DNA of 64,000 nucleotides, taken from assembly GCF_000936425.1 (NCBI RefSeq), contig NZ_AVFK01000004.1, positions 186,001-250,000 of the forward strand, read 5' to 3'. Under the pieces are notes generated by a model. That model was not told the origin of the DNA. It saw only the letters and a program-made list of their open reading frames with translations, and did no database searches. This document shows, piece by piece, positions 26,513 to 35,550 of this stretch (position 1 is its first letter; each line of letters starts with the position of its first letter). The translations under genes were made by a program, and so were the position numbers. Source of the stretch: Skermanella aerolata KACC 11604 (GTDB lineage Bacteria > Pseudomonadota > Alphaproteobacteria > Azospirillales > Azospirillaceae).

Positions 26513-26998
26513 ATGCCGTCGTTTGACATCGTATCGAAGACCGAGATTGCCGAAGTCGACAACGCCCTGGATGGGGTGACCCGCGACATCGGGCAGCGCT
26601 ACGACTTCAAGGGGTCGCGCTGCTCGATCGAGCGCAAGGAGAACGAACTGACGCTCCTGGCCGACGACGACCTGAAGATGAAGCAGATGCACGAACTGCT
26701 GGTCGTCCACTTCACGCGGCGCAAGCTCGATTCCGGCGCCCTGGACTACGGCAAGCCTGAGAAGGCCGCAGGCGACAGCGTCCGACAGGTGATCACCGTC
26801 AAGCAGGGCATCGACAAGGACCTTGCCAAGCAGATCACCAAGGCGATCAAGGACAGCAAGATGAAGGTCCAGGCATCGATCCAGGGCGACGAGTTGCGCG
26901 TCACCGGCAAGAAGATCGACGATCTTCAGGCCGCCATCGCGATGGTCAAGGGCCTGAAGATCGAGCAGCCCCTTCAGTACATCAATTTCCGCGACTAG
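26513..26998 (+). CDS. yajQ: YajQ-family nucleotide-binding protein
   Basis: A 161-residue protein, full length for the family. It begins MPSFDIVSKTEIAEVDNALD and ends PLQYINFRD, both diagnostic. The two ferredoxin-like domains are joined around YGKPEKAAG. YajQ proteins bind nucleotides, and some bind c-di-GMP and act as co-regulators. The window also carries two c-di-GMP enzymes, so a receptor role is plausible but unproven. An upstream in-frame extension is rejected because MPSFD is the standard start. Confidence 0.95.
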   Translation: MPSFDIVSKTEIAEVDNALDGVTRDIGQRYDFKGSRCSIERKENELTLLADDDLKMKQMHELLVVHFTRRKLDSGALDYGKPEKAAGDSVRQVITVKQGIDKDLAKQITKAIKDSKMKVQASIQGDELRVTGKKIDDLQAAIAMVKGLKIEQPLQYINFRD

Positions 26999-27010
26999 CG
27001 TTTTCCGCGG

Positions 27011-27805
27011 TTAGCGTTCTGTGGCGATGAACCGGCGGCGGTCGCCTTCCAGCACGAGGCAGGTGAGGCGGCCGCTGGCGTAGGCTCCGGTATCGATGCC
27101 GATTCGGTTGCTGCGGATTTCCGGCAGCTCACTGATCGTGTGGCCATGGACGACGACCTTGCCGTGATCGGTGTTGGATGTCAGGAATTCCTCCCTGATC
27201 CACAGCATGTCGTCACGGTCCTGGCGGTTCAGCGGCACGCCCGGCTTGATGCCGGCATGGGTAAAGAAATAGTCGCCGATGGTCAGGCTTGGCCGCAGAT
27301 GGCTGAGGAAGCTGACATGCGACGGCGGCATCGCTTTCCGCAATTCCTGCTGTGCATAGGCGATGCGCTCCTGCTGGGTCAGCCCGGACGGTATCTGGAC
27401 ACCGTAGCTGTGGAGGGTTGCCAGCCCGCCGAACTTGAACCAGCCGGGGCCGACGGCCGGATTGGTCAGGAACTCCTCGAACGTCGCTTCATGGTTCCCG
27501 CGCAAGTGCACGGCGCCGAAGGTGGCCGGCGGACCACCGATCATGATATCGATGACCTGCCGGGAATGCAGCCCCCGGTCGACGTAATCGCCTAAATAAA
27601 CCAAGTAGTTGACGGGGCCGGGCGCCGCCTTGGCATCCTCGGTCACCATGTCGAGCAGGCGCATCAGCAGGTCCGCGCGGCCGTGGATGTCGCCGATCGC
27701 GTAGACCCGGATGCCTCGCGGCACGGTCGCTGCCACCTGCTCCTCATCCTGACGTTTGCGCAGAAAATTCAACACCACGTTGGCAGATCTCTCCGGTAAA
27801 CTCAT
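27011..27805 (-). CDS. PP2A-like serine/threonine phosphatase (metallophosphoesterase)
   Basis: A 264-residue protein with the PPP-family metal motifs in order: GDIHGRADLL, GDYVDRG and GNHE, then His in FFTHAG and VVHGHT. The family dephosphorylates phosphoproteins or hydrolyses Ap4A. The start ATG 27805 (MSLPERSANVVLNFL) is preferred because GGAGGG lies 6 bases upstream; a longer frame to 27931 lacks this. It is convergent with yajQ, with 12 bases between stops. Confidence 0.9.
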   Translation of the reverse strand: MSLPERSANVVLNFLRKRQDEEQVAATVPRGIRVYAIGDIHGRADLLMRLLDMVTEDAKAAPGPVNYLVYLGDYVDRGLHSRQVIDIMIGGPPATFGAVHLRGNHEATFEEFLTNPAVGPGWFKFGGLATLHSYGVQIPSGLTQQERIAYAQQELRKAMPPSHVSFLSHLRPSLTIGDYFFTHAGIKPGVPLNRQDRDDMLWIREEFLTSNTDHGKVVVHGHTISELPEIRSNRIGIDTGAYASGRLTCLVLEGDRRRFIATER

Positions 27806-28094
27806 CAAGTCCCTCCGGTCCAAGAAATAAGCGCTCACGACGGCTAATTCGAGGCCTATCAGGAGCTTGGACCAGCTCTGTCGAGGTGTTTTCCGCATGC
27901 CGAAGCGGTACTGAGACTGTGCGGATCTCAAGGCACAGCCAATGGGTTATTTCGTTTGTATCCGCAAGGCTTGAACGGATCGCAAGACGCGGGCCAGGGA
28001 TGCATCCGGCACCGCAAACGGTTTTCGGAAGTCGTGAGCGCAGTCTGGGAAGGAACGAGTGCTCAATCGGCAGGCTATTGCCCAAACCGACGGC
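27806..28094. other. Intergenic region without recognised feature
   Basis: These 289 bases separate the phosphatase start from the DeoR stop. No RNA gene, clear terminator or repeat could be recognised. The promoter of the phosphatase gene should lie here. Confidence 0.5.
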
Positions 28095-28862
28095 TCATTC
28101 CGGCTTGGCGATATGCACGGCCACGCCATGCGCGCTCAGAACCTCGGCCAGTGGCGGCGGCGGCGCCTTGTCGGTGAACAGGGCGGAGACTTCGCCGATA
28201 TGGCCTAGCCTGACCATGGCGTTGCGGCCGAACTTGCTGTGGTCGGTGCAGAGGAAGACGGTGCGGGCGTTGCGGATGATCGCCTGGGCCACACGGACTT
28301 CCCGGTAGTCGAAGTCGAGCAGCGTGCCGTCCAGGTCGATGCCGCTGATCCCGATGATGCCGATATCGACCTTGAACTGGTTGATGAAGTCGATCGTCGC
28401 CTCGCCGATGATGCCGCCGTCCCGGTTGCGGACAAGGCCACCCGCCACCAAGACATCGAGATCGGTGCCCGACGCGAGAAAGGCCGCGACGTTGAGGTTG
28501 TTGGTGATGACGCTGAGGCCCTTGTGGTTGACCAGTTCCTGGGCGACCGCCTCCGTCGTCGTGCCGATATTGATGAAGAGCGAGACGCCTTCCGGCACGT
28601 GGCGGGCGACCAGCCGGCCGATGGCCCGTTTCGCCTCCGACCCCAGCGCCTTGCGCTCGACGTAATCGACGTTGTGGGTGCTGGAGCGGGGTACGGCGCC
28701 GCCGTGGTGGCGTTCCAGCAAGCCCTGGTCGCAGAGCTGGTTGATGTCGCGGCGGATGGTCTGGGGCGTCACTTCGAACTGGCGCGACAGCCCGTCGATC
28801 GAGACGAAGCCTTGCCGCCCGGCGAGGTCGAGGATCTGCTGCTGGCGGGTGTCGTTCTTCAT
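28095..28862 (-). CDS. DeoR/GlpR-family transcriptional regulator
   Basis: A 255-residue repressor. The N-terminal HTH reads RQQQILDLAGRQGFVSIDGL and FEVTPQTIRRDINQL with the DeoR signature continuing LLERHHGGA. The C-terminal sugar-phosphate isomerase-like domain shows INIGTTTEAVAQEL, VITNNLNVA and the DHSKFGR segment typical of the family. GlpR is the closest well-known relative, sensing glycerol-3-phosphate, but the ligand here is not known. Its start overlaps the rutR stop by 4 bases, so both regulators are co-transcribed. Confidence 0.9.
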   Translation of the reverse strand: MKNDTRQQQILDLAGRQGFVSIDGLSRQFEVTPQTIRRDINQLCDQGLLERHHGGAVPRSSTHNVDYVERKALGSEAKRAIGRLVARHVPEGVSLFINIGTTTEAVAQELVNHKGLSVITNNLNVAAFLASGTDLDVLVAGGLVRNRDGGIIGEATIDFINQFKVDIGIIGISGIDLDGTLLDFDYREVRVAQAIIRNARTVFLCTDHSKFGRNAMVRLGHIGEVSALFTDKAPPPPLAEVLSAHGVAVHIAKPE

Positions 28863-29530
28863 GGCGCTGATGCCGCCGGCGTGATGCCGCAGCCGCGCAG
28901 CACGAAGGAGATGACTTCGCCGGTGGCTTCTTCCCAGGCGTCGTCGTCGAGGCTTTCGACGTTCATGACGGCCCGGATCTGGACGGCGAAATCGGCATAG
29001 GTCTGGGTCATCGCCCAGATCATGAAGAACAGGTGGCGAGGATCGAGCGCCGCCATCCGGCCCTCAGAGATCCAGCCCGCGATGATGCGCGACTTGGCTT
29101 CGACCCGCTGCTTCAAATCGATCTCCAGGTAGTCGGTCAGATAGGGAGCGCCGCTCAGCAGCTCGTTGGCGAACACCCTGGAGGCAAAGGGGCGGGTTCG
29201 GGAATGGCGCATCTTGGCGCGGACGTATCCGGCCAGCGCCAGCGCAGGATCGCTTTCCGGCAGCATCGCGTCGGTGGCGTCGAGCCAGAGTTCCAGTATG
29301 GCGGTCAGGACGGCCTGATAAAGCTGCTCCTTGGTGCCGAAGTAATAATGCAGGTTGGCCTTGGGCAGGCCGGCCGCCTGCGCGATCTGCGACATGGTGG
29401 CGCCGGCAAGGCCGGTTTCGGCAAAGACCCGCTCGGCCGCTTCAAGGATACGGGCCTCGTTTTCCCGCCGGATCCGGCCCCGGGAAGCAGTGGTGCGCGG
29501 TGAAGCCGAATTATTCATCAGTTCGCTCAT
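28859..29530 (-). CDS. rutR: RutR-type TetR regulator of pyrimidine catabolism
   Basis: A 223-residue TetR protein. The HTH is TMSQIAQAAGLPKANLHYYF with the RutR-like YYFGTKEQLYQAVL. The C-terminal domain matches RutR closely: LWLDATDAMLPESDPALALA, IIAGWISEGRMAALDPRHLF and MIWAMTQTYADFAVQI. RutR binds uracil or thymine and then releases DNA. A RutR-box palindrome lies 44 bases upstream, in the divergent promoter of preT. Two other in-frame ATGs lie within 25 codons, so the exact start is uncertain. Confidence 0.9.
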   Translation of the reverse strand: MSELMNNSASPRTTASRGRIRRENEARILEAAERVFAETGLAGATMSQIAQAAGLPKANLHYYFGTKEQLYQAVLTAILELWLDATDAMLPESDPALALAGYVRAKMRHSRTRPFASRVFANELLSGAPYLTDYLEIDLKQRVEAKSRIIAGWISEGRMAALDPRHLFFMIWAMTQTYADFAVQIRAVMNVESLDDDAWEEATGEVISFVLRGCGITPAASAP

Positions 29531-29573
29531 CTGAGCAGCATTCCGTCCCATTTTTCTACATTTTTGAAACAAG

Positions 29574-29601
29574 TTGACCAAGCGGTCAATTTCTTTATAG
29601 C
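29574..29601 (+). promoter_or_regulatory. RutR box overlapping the preT promoter
   Basis: TTGACCAAGCGGTCAA at 29574-29589 matches the RutR consensus TTGACCANNTGGTCAA with one change and has perfect 6-bp arms. Its left half, TTGACC, also serves as a -35 element, with TATAGC at 29596-29601 after a 16-base spacer. RutR bound here would block RNA polymerase for preT and may also autoregulate rutR. Confidence 0.82.
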
Positions 29602-29643
29602 ATCCATCCAAACATACCAACAAACGGAACAGGAGCAGGCGGG

Positions 29644-31011
29644 ATGACGAGCGTGATGGACGTGCCGGCTGATATTGCTCCCGGACGGCTTTCGCCACGG
29701 GAGTACGAGGTCAATTTCGACGATGCCACACCGCCGCTGAACCGGAAACAGGCGCTGATCGAGGCGGCGCGCTGCTATTTCTGCTACGACGCGCCTTGCA
29801 TGGAGGCATGCCCGACGGGAATCGACATCCCGAGCTTCATCCGGAAAATCGCGACCGACAACGTCAAGGGGGCGGCGGTCACGATCCTGGAAGAGAACAT
29901 CATGGGCGGCACCTGCGCCCGCGTTTGCCCGACCGAGATCCTGTGCGAGCAGGCCTGCGTCCGGACGGCGCAGGAGCACAAGCCGGTGACCATCGGCGCT
30001 CTCCAGCGCTATGCCACGGACTGGCTGTTCGACCGGGAGATCCAGCCTTTCACCCGCGCCGAACCGACCGGGCGGAAGGTCGCCGTGGTCGGCGCCGGGC
30101 CGGCGGGGCTGTCCTGTGCCCATGCACTGGCGCTGCACGGTCATGACGTGACGGTGTTCGAGATGCAGCCCAAAGCCGGCGGGCTGAACGAATACGGCAT
30201 CGCCGCCTACAAGATGACCAACGACTTCGCGCAGCGGGAGGTCGATTTCATCCTATCCGCCGGCGGCATCACCGTCGAGTACGGCAAGGCGCTGGGGCGC
30301 GACATCACGCTGGCGCAGCTTCGTGCCGATTATGACGCCGTTTTCCTGGGCATCGGACACAACGCAGTCAACGCGCTGCGGATCGCGGGCGAGGATCTGG
30401 CGGGTGTCAGCAACGCCGTCGATTTCATCGCGGCGCTTCGGCAGGCGCCTGACAAGTCGGCGCTGCCGGTCGGGCGGAAGATCGTCGTGATCGGTGGCGG
30501 CAACACCGCCATCGACGTCGCCACCCAGTCGAAGCGCCTGGGGGCGGAGGACGTGACGATCGTTTATCGGCGCGGGCCGGAATCGATGTCGGCGACCGGG
30601 GCGGAGCAGGAGTGGGCCCAGACCAACGGCGTCAGGATCAAGTACTGGGCTCAGCCGCGCACGCTGGTCGGGTCCGGCGGCTCGCTTCGGGAAGTCGAGT
30701 TCGAATATACGGTGCTCGACGAGGCCGGCAGGCTGGCGGGGACGGGAGAGGTCTTCCGGGTTCCGGCCGACATGGTGTTCAAGGCGATCGGCCAGAGCTT
30801 CGTGCCCTCGGCGGTCGGCGAAGAAGGGTTCGCGGAGATCCTGGAGTTCCAGCCGGACGGACGGTTCGCGGTGAACGAGGACCGGCAGACGTCGCTGGCG
30901 AACGTGTTTGCCGGCGGCGACTGTATCGGCGGAATCGACCTGACCGTTTCGGCGGTACAGGACGGCAAGGTGGCGGCGCGGGCGATCCATCGCCTGCTGA
31001 CCGGCTCGTGA
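29644..31011 (+). CDS. preT: NAD-dependent dihydropyrimidine dehydrogenase subunit PreT
   Basis: A 455-residue flavoprotein that takes electrons from NAD(P)H for uracil and thymine reduction to dihydropyrimidines. The N-terminal domain holds Cys ligands for Fe-S clusters (CYFCYDAPCMEACPTGIDIP, GGTCARVCPTEILCEQAC). FAD binding is VVGAGPAGLSCAHAL near residue 148, and NAD binding is VIGGGNTAIDVA near 282. The C-terminal GGDCIGGIDLTVSAVQDGK is typical of the GltD-like family. It starts 55 bases after the RutR box and precedes preA by 35 bases. Confidence 0.95.
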   Translation: MTSVMDVPADIAPGRLSPREYEVNFDDATPPLNRKQALIEAARCYFCYDAPCMEACPTGIDIPSFIRKIATDNVKGAAVTILEENIMGGTCARVCPTEILCEQACVRTAQEHKPVTIGALQRYATDWLFDREIQPFTRAEPTGRKVAVVGAGPAGLSCAHALALHGHDVTVFEMQPKAGGLNEYGIAAYKMTNDFAQREVDFILSAGGITVEYGKALGRDITLAQLRADYDAVFLGIGHNAVNALRIAGEDLAGVSNAVDFIAALRQAPDKSALPVGRKIVVIGGGNTAIDVATQSKRLGAEDVTIVYRRGPESMSATGAEQEWAQTNGVRIKYWAQPRTLVGSGGSLREVEFEYTVLDEAGRLAGTGEVFRVPADMVFKAIGQSFVPSAVGEEGFAEILEFQPDGRFAVNEDRQTSLANVFAGGDCIGGIDLTVSAVQDGKVAARAIHRLLTGS

Positions 31012-31046
31012 CGGCGGCGGACAGATAAGCAGGGAAGAACAGGATC

Positions 31047-32324
31047 ATGGCAAATCTCGTCAGCAACTTCGTCGGCATCCGCTCGCCCAACCCGTTCTGG
31101 CTGGCCTCGGCCCCGCCGACCGACAAGGAATACAACGTCGTCCGTGCCTTCCGGGCCGGCTGGGGCGGCGTGGTCTGGAAGACCCTGGGAGAGGACCCGC
31201 CGGTCGTCAACGTGTCGTCGCGGTACGGCGCGTTCAGCTACAACGGCACGCGGGTCGCAGGCTTCAACAACATTGAGCTGATCACCGACCGGCCACTGGA
31301 CATCAACCTTCAGGAGATCAAGTCGGTCAAGCGGCAGTTCCCGGATCGAGCGGTCGTCGTCTCCCTGATGGTGCCGTGCGAGGAGGAAAGCTGGAAGCGT
31401 ATCCTCGCCCAGGTCGAGGATACCGGCGCCGACGGCATCGAGCTGAACTTCGGCTGTCCGCACGGTATGTCTGAGCGCGGCATGGGGTCGGCGGTCGGGC
31501 AGGTGCCGGAATATGTCGAGATGGTCACCCGCTGGTGCAAGCAGCACAGCCGCATGCCGGTGATCGTCAAGCTGACGCCCAACATCACCAACATCCTGGG
31601 GCCGGCGCGGGCAGCGAAGCGAGGCGGGGCTGACGCGGTCTCGCTGATCAACACGATCCAGTCGATCATGTCGGTCGACCTGGATGTGATGGCGCCGACG
31701 CCCGTGGTCGATGGCAAGGGCACCCATGGCGGCTATTGCGGACCGGCGGTCAAGCCGATCGCGATGCGGATGGTGGCGGACATAGCCCGCGATCCCGAGT
31801 GCCAGGGCATGGCGATCAGCGGCATCGGCGGTATTTCCAACTGGCGGGACGCGGCGGAGTTCATCAGCCTCGGCGCCAGCACGGTGCAGGTCTGCACCGC
31901 CGCGATGCATCACGGCTTCCGGATCGTCGAGGAGATGGCCGACGGGCTGAGCAACTGGATGGACGGCAAGGGCTTTGGCGACGTCAAGGCGTTCACCGGC
32001 ATGGCGATCCCCAACTACGTCCACTGGGAAGACCTGAACCTCAATTACAAGATCGTGGCGAAGATCGATCAGGACACCTGCATCAAGTGCGGCTTGTGCC
32101 ACATCGCCTGCGAAGACACCTCGCACCAGTCGATCGCGGCGCTCAGGATCGATGGCGGGCGGCGCTACGAGGTGATCGAGGAGGAATGCGTCGGCTGTAA
32201 CCTGTGCATGCATGTCTGTCCGGTAGAGGACTGCATCACGATGGAGCGGCTGGACGACGGCTCTTCGTACATGACGTGGAAGGAGCATTCGAACAACCCG
32301 ATGCGGCGGGAGGCTGCGGAGTAA
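31047..32324 (+). CDS. preA: NAD-dependent dihydropyrimidine dehydrogenase subunit PreA
   Basis: A 425-residue FMN enzyme with the catalytic barrel (residues 1-320). Landmarks are NPFWLASAPPTDKEYNVVRA, the FMN/substrate segment LNFGCPHGMSERGMGSA with the active-site region, and GIGGISNWRDAAEFI. The C-terminal ferredoxin domain has two 4Fe-4S motifs, CIKCGLCHIAC and CVGCNLCMHVCPV. It reduces the 5,6 double bond of uracil and thymine, the first step of the reductive pathway completed by hydA and the amidohydrolase in this locus. Confidence 0.96.
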   Translation: MANLVSNFVGIRSPNPFWLASAPPTDKEYNVVRAFRAGWGGVVWKTLGEDPPVVNVSSRYGAFSYNGTRVAGFNNIELITDRPLDINLQEIKSVKRQFPDRAVVVSLMVPCEEESWKRILAQVEDTGADGIELNFGCPHGMSERGMGSAVGQVPEYVEMVTRWCKQHSRMPVIVKLTPNITNILGPARAAKRGGADAVSLINTIQSIMSVDLDVMAPTPVVDGKGTHGGYCGPAVKPIAMRMVADIARDPECQGMAISGIGGISNWRDAAEFISLGASTVQVCTAAMHHGFRIVEEMADGLSNWMDGKGFGDVKAFTGMAIPNYVHWEDLNLNYKIVAKIDQDTCIKCGLCHIACEDTSHQSIAALRIDGGRRYEVIEEECVGCNLCMHVCPVEDCITMERLDDGSSYMTWKEHSNNPMRREAAE

Positions 32325-32428
32325 GAAGCAGGTGCGGCGGAATTCCATCGTGTGCGGGCAGGCATGGCTACCCCGTTCGATATGTGCCATGACGGGATGG
32401 TCTTTCCCATTCCTGAATCGAACCCGCC

Positions 32429-33391
32429 GTGCCTACCCGCCTGTTCCACCGCCACGACGCCTACTTCAAGCGCCTGCTCGATCAGCCGGGCACCGCGCTG
32501 GCCCTGCTCCGCGAGCGGCTGCCGACTGCGGTTGCCCGGCGGTTGGCGGATGAGGACCCGGAGTCGCTGCCGACCTCCTTCATTTCCGACGAGCTGGAGG
32601 AGCGCAGGCCCGACCGGCTCTACCGGACGCGGACGACGGAGGGACAGCCGATCCTGGTCTATACGCTGGTCGAGCATAAATCCTCGCCCGACCATCGGAC
32701 CGGTCTTCAGCTTCTGGGCTACGATGTCCAGATCCTGCAATGGTGGGACAAGCTGGAGGGGCGTGACGAGGACGGGCGTCTGCGGAAGCTTCCGGCCCTG
32801 TTCTCGATCGTCGTGTACAATGGCGAGGAGAGATGGAACGTACCGCTGACTCTGGCAGGTGCGACGGAAGGCGGGGACGACGACGAGATACGCCCTTGGC
32901 TGCCCGAATTGCGCTATACTCTACTCGATCTCAGCCAGACGGATAGCGGGGTTCTGTCGAGGCACCGGGTACTGCGGTTCGGCTTCAAGGTTCTCAAATA
33001 CGGCGCCCGCGACGGCGATGTCCGCGAGATCCTGAAGATGCTGATCCGGGAAGCGCTAGCGGAAGAGTTGGACGACGAGATCGTCGTGCTCGTCCGTTTT
33101 GTGATGATGGAGCCCAACGGACTGAAGAAGGGAGTGCTGCGGGAAATGCTGACCGAGGTTACGCCAAACAAGGCAGAGCGTCTTATGTCGATTGCCGAGG
33201 AATGTGCCCTTGAAGGCCGGTCCGAGGTGCTCCTTCGTCAAATGGCGCGACGGTTCGGTCCTATTGCAAATACATACAGGCAAAGGGTCATGGATGGGAG
33301 CATGGCGGAAATGGATGCTTGGGCGGACGGGTTGATAGATGGAAAGACTCTCGATCAATTGTTTACGGCGCCGCCCTCCAATCCATCCTGA
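32429..33391 (+). CDS. Rpn-family PD-(D/E)XK nuclease (transposase_31-like)
   Basis: A 320-residue protein beginning MPTRLFHRHDAYFKRLLDQP, the typical start of Rpn/YhgA-like proteins. The PD-(D/E)XK core is seen as RPDRLYR followed by YTLVEHKSSPDHRTGLQLL. Family members are DNA endonucleases that raise RecA-independent recombination, and some are linked to phage defence. The gene starts with GTG and sits between preA and the amidohydrolase, with no functional link to pyrimidines. Its last 200 bases are visibly poorer in GC than the neighbours, in line with the variable C-termini known for this family. No flanking target-site duplication was seen. Confidence 0.87.
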   Translation: MPTRLFHRHDAYFKRLLDQPGTALALLRERLPTAVARRLADEDPESLPTSFISDELEERRPDRLYRTRTTEGQPILVYTLVEHKSSPDHRTGLQLLGYDVQILQWWDKLEGRDEDGRLRKLPALFSIVVYNGEERWNVPLTLAGATEGGDDDEIRPWLPELRYTLLDLSQTDSGVLSRHRVLRFGFKVLKYGARDGDVREILKMLIREALAEELDDEIVVLVRFVMMEPNGLKKGVLREMLTEVTPNKAERLMSIAEECALEGRSEVLLRQMARRFGPIANTYRQRVMDGSMAEMDAWADGLIDGKTLDQLFTAPPSNPS

Positions 33392-33460
33392 CGCCCGAGG
33401 GGCCGCCATGGCACCCTCCTTGCTACGAAGAAACGATAAGCACGCCTAACAGGGAAGATC

Positions 33461-34714
33461 ATGCATAACCTTCAGATCAATGCGCAGCGGCTGTGGGACA
33501 GCATCATGGAAACGGCGCAGATCGGTGGGACGGCCAAGGGCGGCGTCTGCCGTCTGACGCTGACCGATCTGGACCGGCAGGTGCGGGACTGGTTCGTGGC
33601 GCAATGCGAGGAAGCCGGCTGCACGGTCACCGTGGACGACATGGGCAACATCTTTGCCCGCCGTCCCGGCAAGGACAACTCGCTGCCGCCCATCGCGATG
33701 GGCAGTCACCTGGATACCCAGCCGACCGGCGGCAAGTTTGACGGCATCCTGGGCGTGTTGTCCGGGCTTGAAGTGCTGCGGACCCTTAAGGATACCGGAT
33801 ACGAAACCAATGCGCCGATCGAGGTGATCGACTGGACTAACGAGGAAGGCTCCCGCTTCGCGCCGGCCATGCTGGCGTCCGGCGTGTTCGCCGGGGTGTT
33901 CACGCGCGACTACGCCGACAGCCGTAAGGACCGCGAGGGCAAGAGCTTCGGTGAGGAGTTGGACAGGATCGGCTATCGCGGCACGGAAAAGGCCGGCGAC
34001 CATAAGCTGGGCGCCTTCTTCGAACTGCATATCGAGCAGGGTCCGATCCTGGAGGACGAGGAAAAGGTGATCGGCGTCGTCACCGGCGTCCAGGGCATGC
34101 GCTGGTACGAGGTGACCGTCACCGGGTTCGAAAGCCATGCCGGCACCACGCCGATGCATCTGCGCCGCGATGCGTTGGTGGGAGCATCCCGCATGGTCGA
34201 GGCGATCAACAAGGTGGCGCTGGACCACCCGCCGCTGGCGGTCTCGACCGTCGGGCTGATGGAAGTCAGGCCGAACAGCCGCAACATCCTGCCGGGCGAC
34301 GTCTTCTTCACGATCGACCTGCGCCACCCGGACGACGAGGTGGTCGTGGCCATGGAGGCGGAGGTCAAGGCGGAGCTGGATCGGATCGCCGGCGAACTCA
34401 AGCTGGAGATCAAGGTCGAGCAGGTCTGGGACTCGCCCGCCGTAAAGTTCGACCAGGCCTGCGTCGAAGCGGTGCGGACTGCCGCTGCCGAGAACGAGTA
34501 CAGCCACCGGGAGATCGTGTCCGGTGCCGGCCACGACGCGGCCTATATGGCGCGGGTGGTGCCGACGGCGATGATCTTCATCCCCTGCGAGAAGGGCATC
34601 AGCCACAACGAGATCGAGAAGGCCGAGTACGACCATGTGGCGGCCGGGGCGAACGTCCTGCTGCGGGCGGTGCTGGAGTACGACAACCGCGGCAGCGAAG
34701 ACAGGGCGGCGTGA
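33461..34714 (+). CDS. M20-type N-carbamoyl amidohydrolase (beta-ureidopropionase)
   Basis: A 417-residue zinc amidohydrolase of the allantoate/N-carbamoyl amino acid family. Metal and substrate motifs are in place: GSHLDTQPTGGKFDG, DWTNEEGSRF, HIEQGPILE, FESHAGTTPMHLRRDA and GISHNE. In this setting it should cleave N-carbamoyl-beta-alanine, and the methyl form from thymine, to the beta-amino acid, CO2 and ammonia, the last step after PreTA and HydA. N-carbamoyl-L-amino acid hydrolase is the alternative. ATG 33461 follows AGGGAAG. It overlaps the ABC ATPase gene by one base. Confidence 0.92.
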   Translation: MHNLQINAQRLWDSIMETAQIGGTAKGGVCRLTLTDLDRQVRDWFVAQCEEAGCTVTVDDMGNIFARRPGKDNSLPPIAMGSHLDTQPTGGKFDGILGVLSGLEVLRTLKDTGYETNAPIEVIDWTNEEGSRFAPAMLASGVFAGVFTRDYADSRKDREGKSFGEELDRIGYRGTEKAGDHKLGAFFELHIEQGPILEDEEKVIGVVTGVQGMRWYEVTVTGFESHAGTTPMHLRRDALVGASRMVEAINKVALDHPPLAVSTVGLMEVRPNSRNILPGDVFFTIDLRHPDDEVVVAMEAEVKAELDRIAGELKLEIKVEQVWDSPAVKFDQACVEAVRTAAAENEYSHREIVSGAGHDAAYMARVVPTAMIFIPCEKGISHNEIEKAEYDHVAAGANVLLRAVLEYDNRGSEDRAA

Positions 34715-35550
34715 TGGTTCCGGGACAGGCGGTGCTCGAAGGATTGGCACCGGCGGCGGGGACCGGGGCACAGCGTGCTCCGGTCGTCGAGGCACGGGAC
34801 CTTTCGCTGATCTTCCAGACGCCAGACGCGCCGGTCACGGCATTGAGCGACATCAACCTAACGATCCGGCGGGGCGACTTCGTCTCCCTGATCGGGCCGT
34901 CGGGCTGCGGCAAGACAACGCTGATGCGGGTGGTCGCCGATCTGGCGCGGCAGACTTCGGGCACGCTGCTGGTGAACGGCGGGAGTGCGGAGCAGGCGCG
35001 GCTCGACCGCGCCTATGGCTACGTCTTCCAGGCGCCGGCCCTGTATCCGTGGCGCTCGATCGAGCGCAACATCATGCTGCCGCTCGAGATCATGGGGATG
35101 TCCAAAGCCGAGCGGCGGGAGCGGGCGGCGCGTTATCTGGATCTAGTCGGGCTGAAGGGCTTTGAACGGAAGTTCCCTTGGCAGTTGTCGGGCGGCATGC
35201 AGCAGCGGGTGTCGATCGCCCGCGCGCTCAGCTTCGAGCCGGCGCTGCTGCTGATGGACGAGCCGTTCGGAGCTCTGGACGAGATCACCCGCGACAACCT
35301 GAACGTTCATCTGCTGAGGCTGTGGGAGAAGACCGGGATCACGGTGATCTTCGTCACCCACTCCATCCCGGAAGCGGTCTTCCTGTCGTCGAAGATCGTC
35401 GTGATGTCGCCGCGTCCAGGCCGGATCCTGGAGGTGATCGACAGCGATCTGCCGACCGACCGCGATCTGGATGCCCGCGAGACGCCGGAGTTCCTGGAGA
35501 TCGCGCACCGGGTCCGCGTGGCCTTGCGGGCGGGTCACAGCTATGACTGA
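34714..35550 (+). CDS. ABC transporter ATPase, NitT/TauT type
   Basis: A 278-residue ATPase. Walker A is GPSGCGKTTLMR near residue 67, the Q-loop is FQAPALYPWRS, the signature is LSGGMQQR, Walker B is LLLMDEPFGALDE, and the H-loop is FVTHSIPEAVFLS. An N-terminal extension of about 25 residues precedes the ABC fold. The ATG overlaps the amidohydrolase stop, and its own stop overlaps the first permease, so the four transport genes form one unit. Pyrimidine or pyrimidine-breakdown product uptake is inferred from context. Confidence 0.93.
   Translation: MVPGQAVLEGLAPAAGTGAQRAPVVEARDLSLIFQTPDAPVTALSDINLTIRRGDFVSLIGPSGCGKTTLMRVVADLARQTSGTLLVNGGSAEQARLDRAYGYVFQAPALYPWRSIERNIMLPLEIMGMSKAERRERAARYLDLVGLKGFERKFPWQLSGGMQQRVSIARALSFEPALLLMDEPFGALDEITRDNLNVHLLRLWEKTGITVIFVTHSIPEAVFLSSKIVVMSPRPGRILEVIDSDLPTDRDLDARETPEFLEIAHRVRVALRAGHSYD

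Noticed and set aside
27806-28094. Possible tRNA or small RNA in the gap before the DeoR gene
   Set aside because: No T-loop GGTTCGAATC-like sequence, clover-leaf pairing or terminator could be found.
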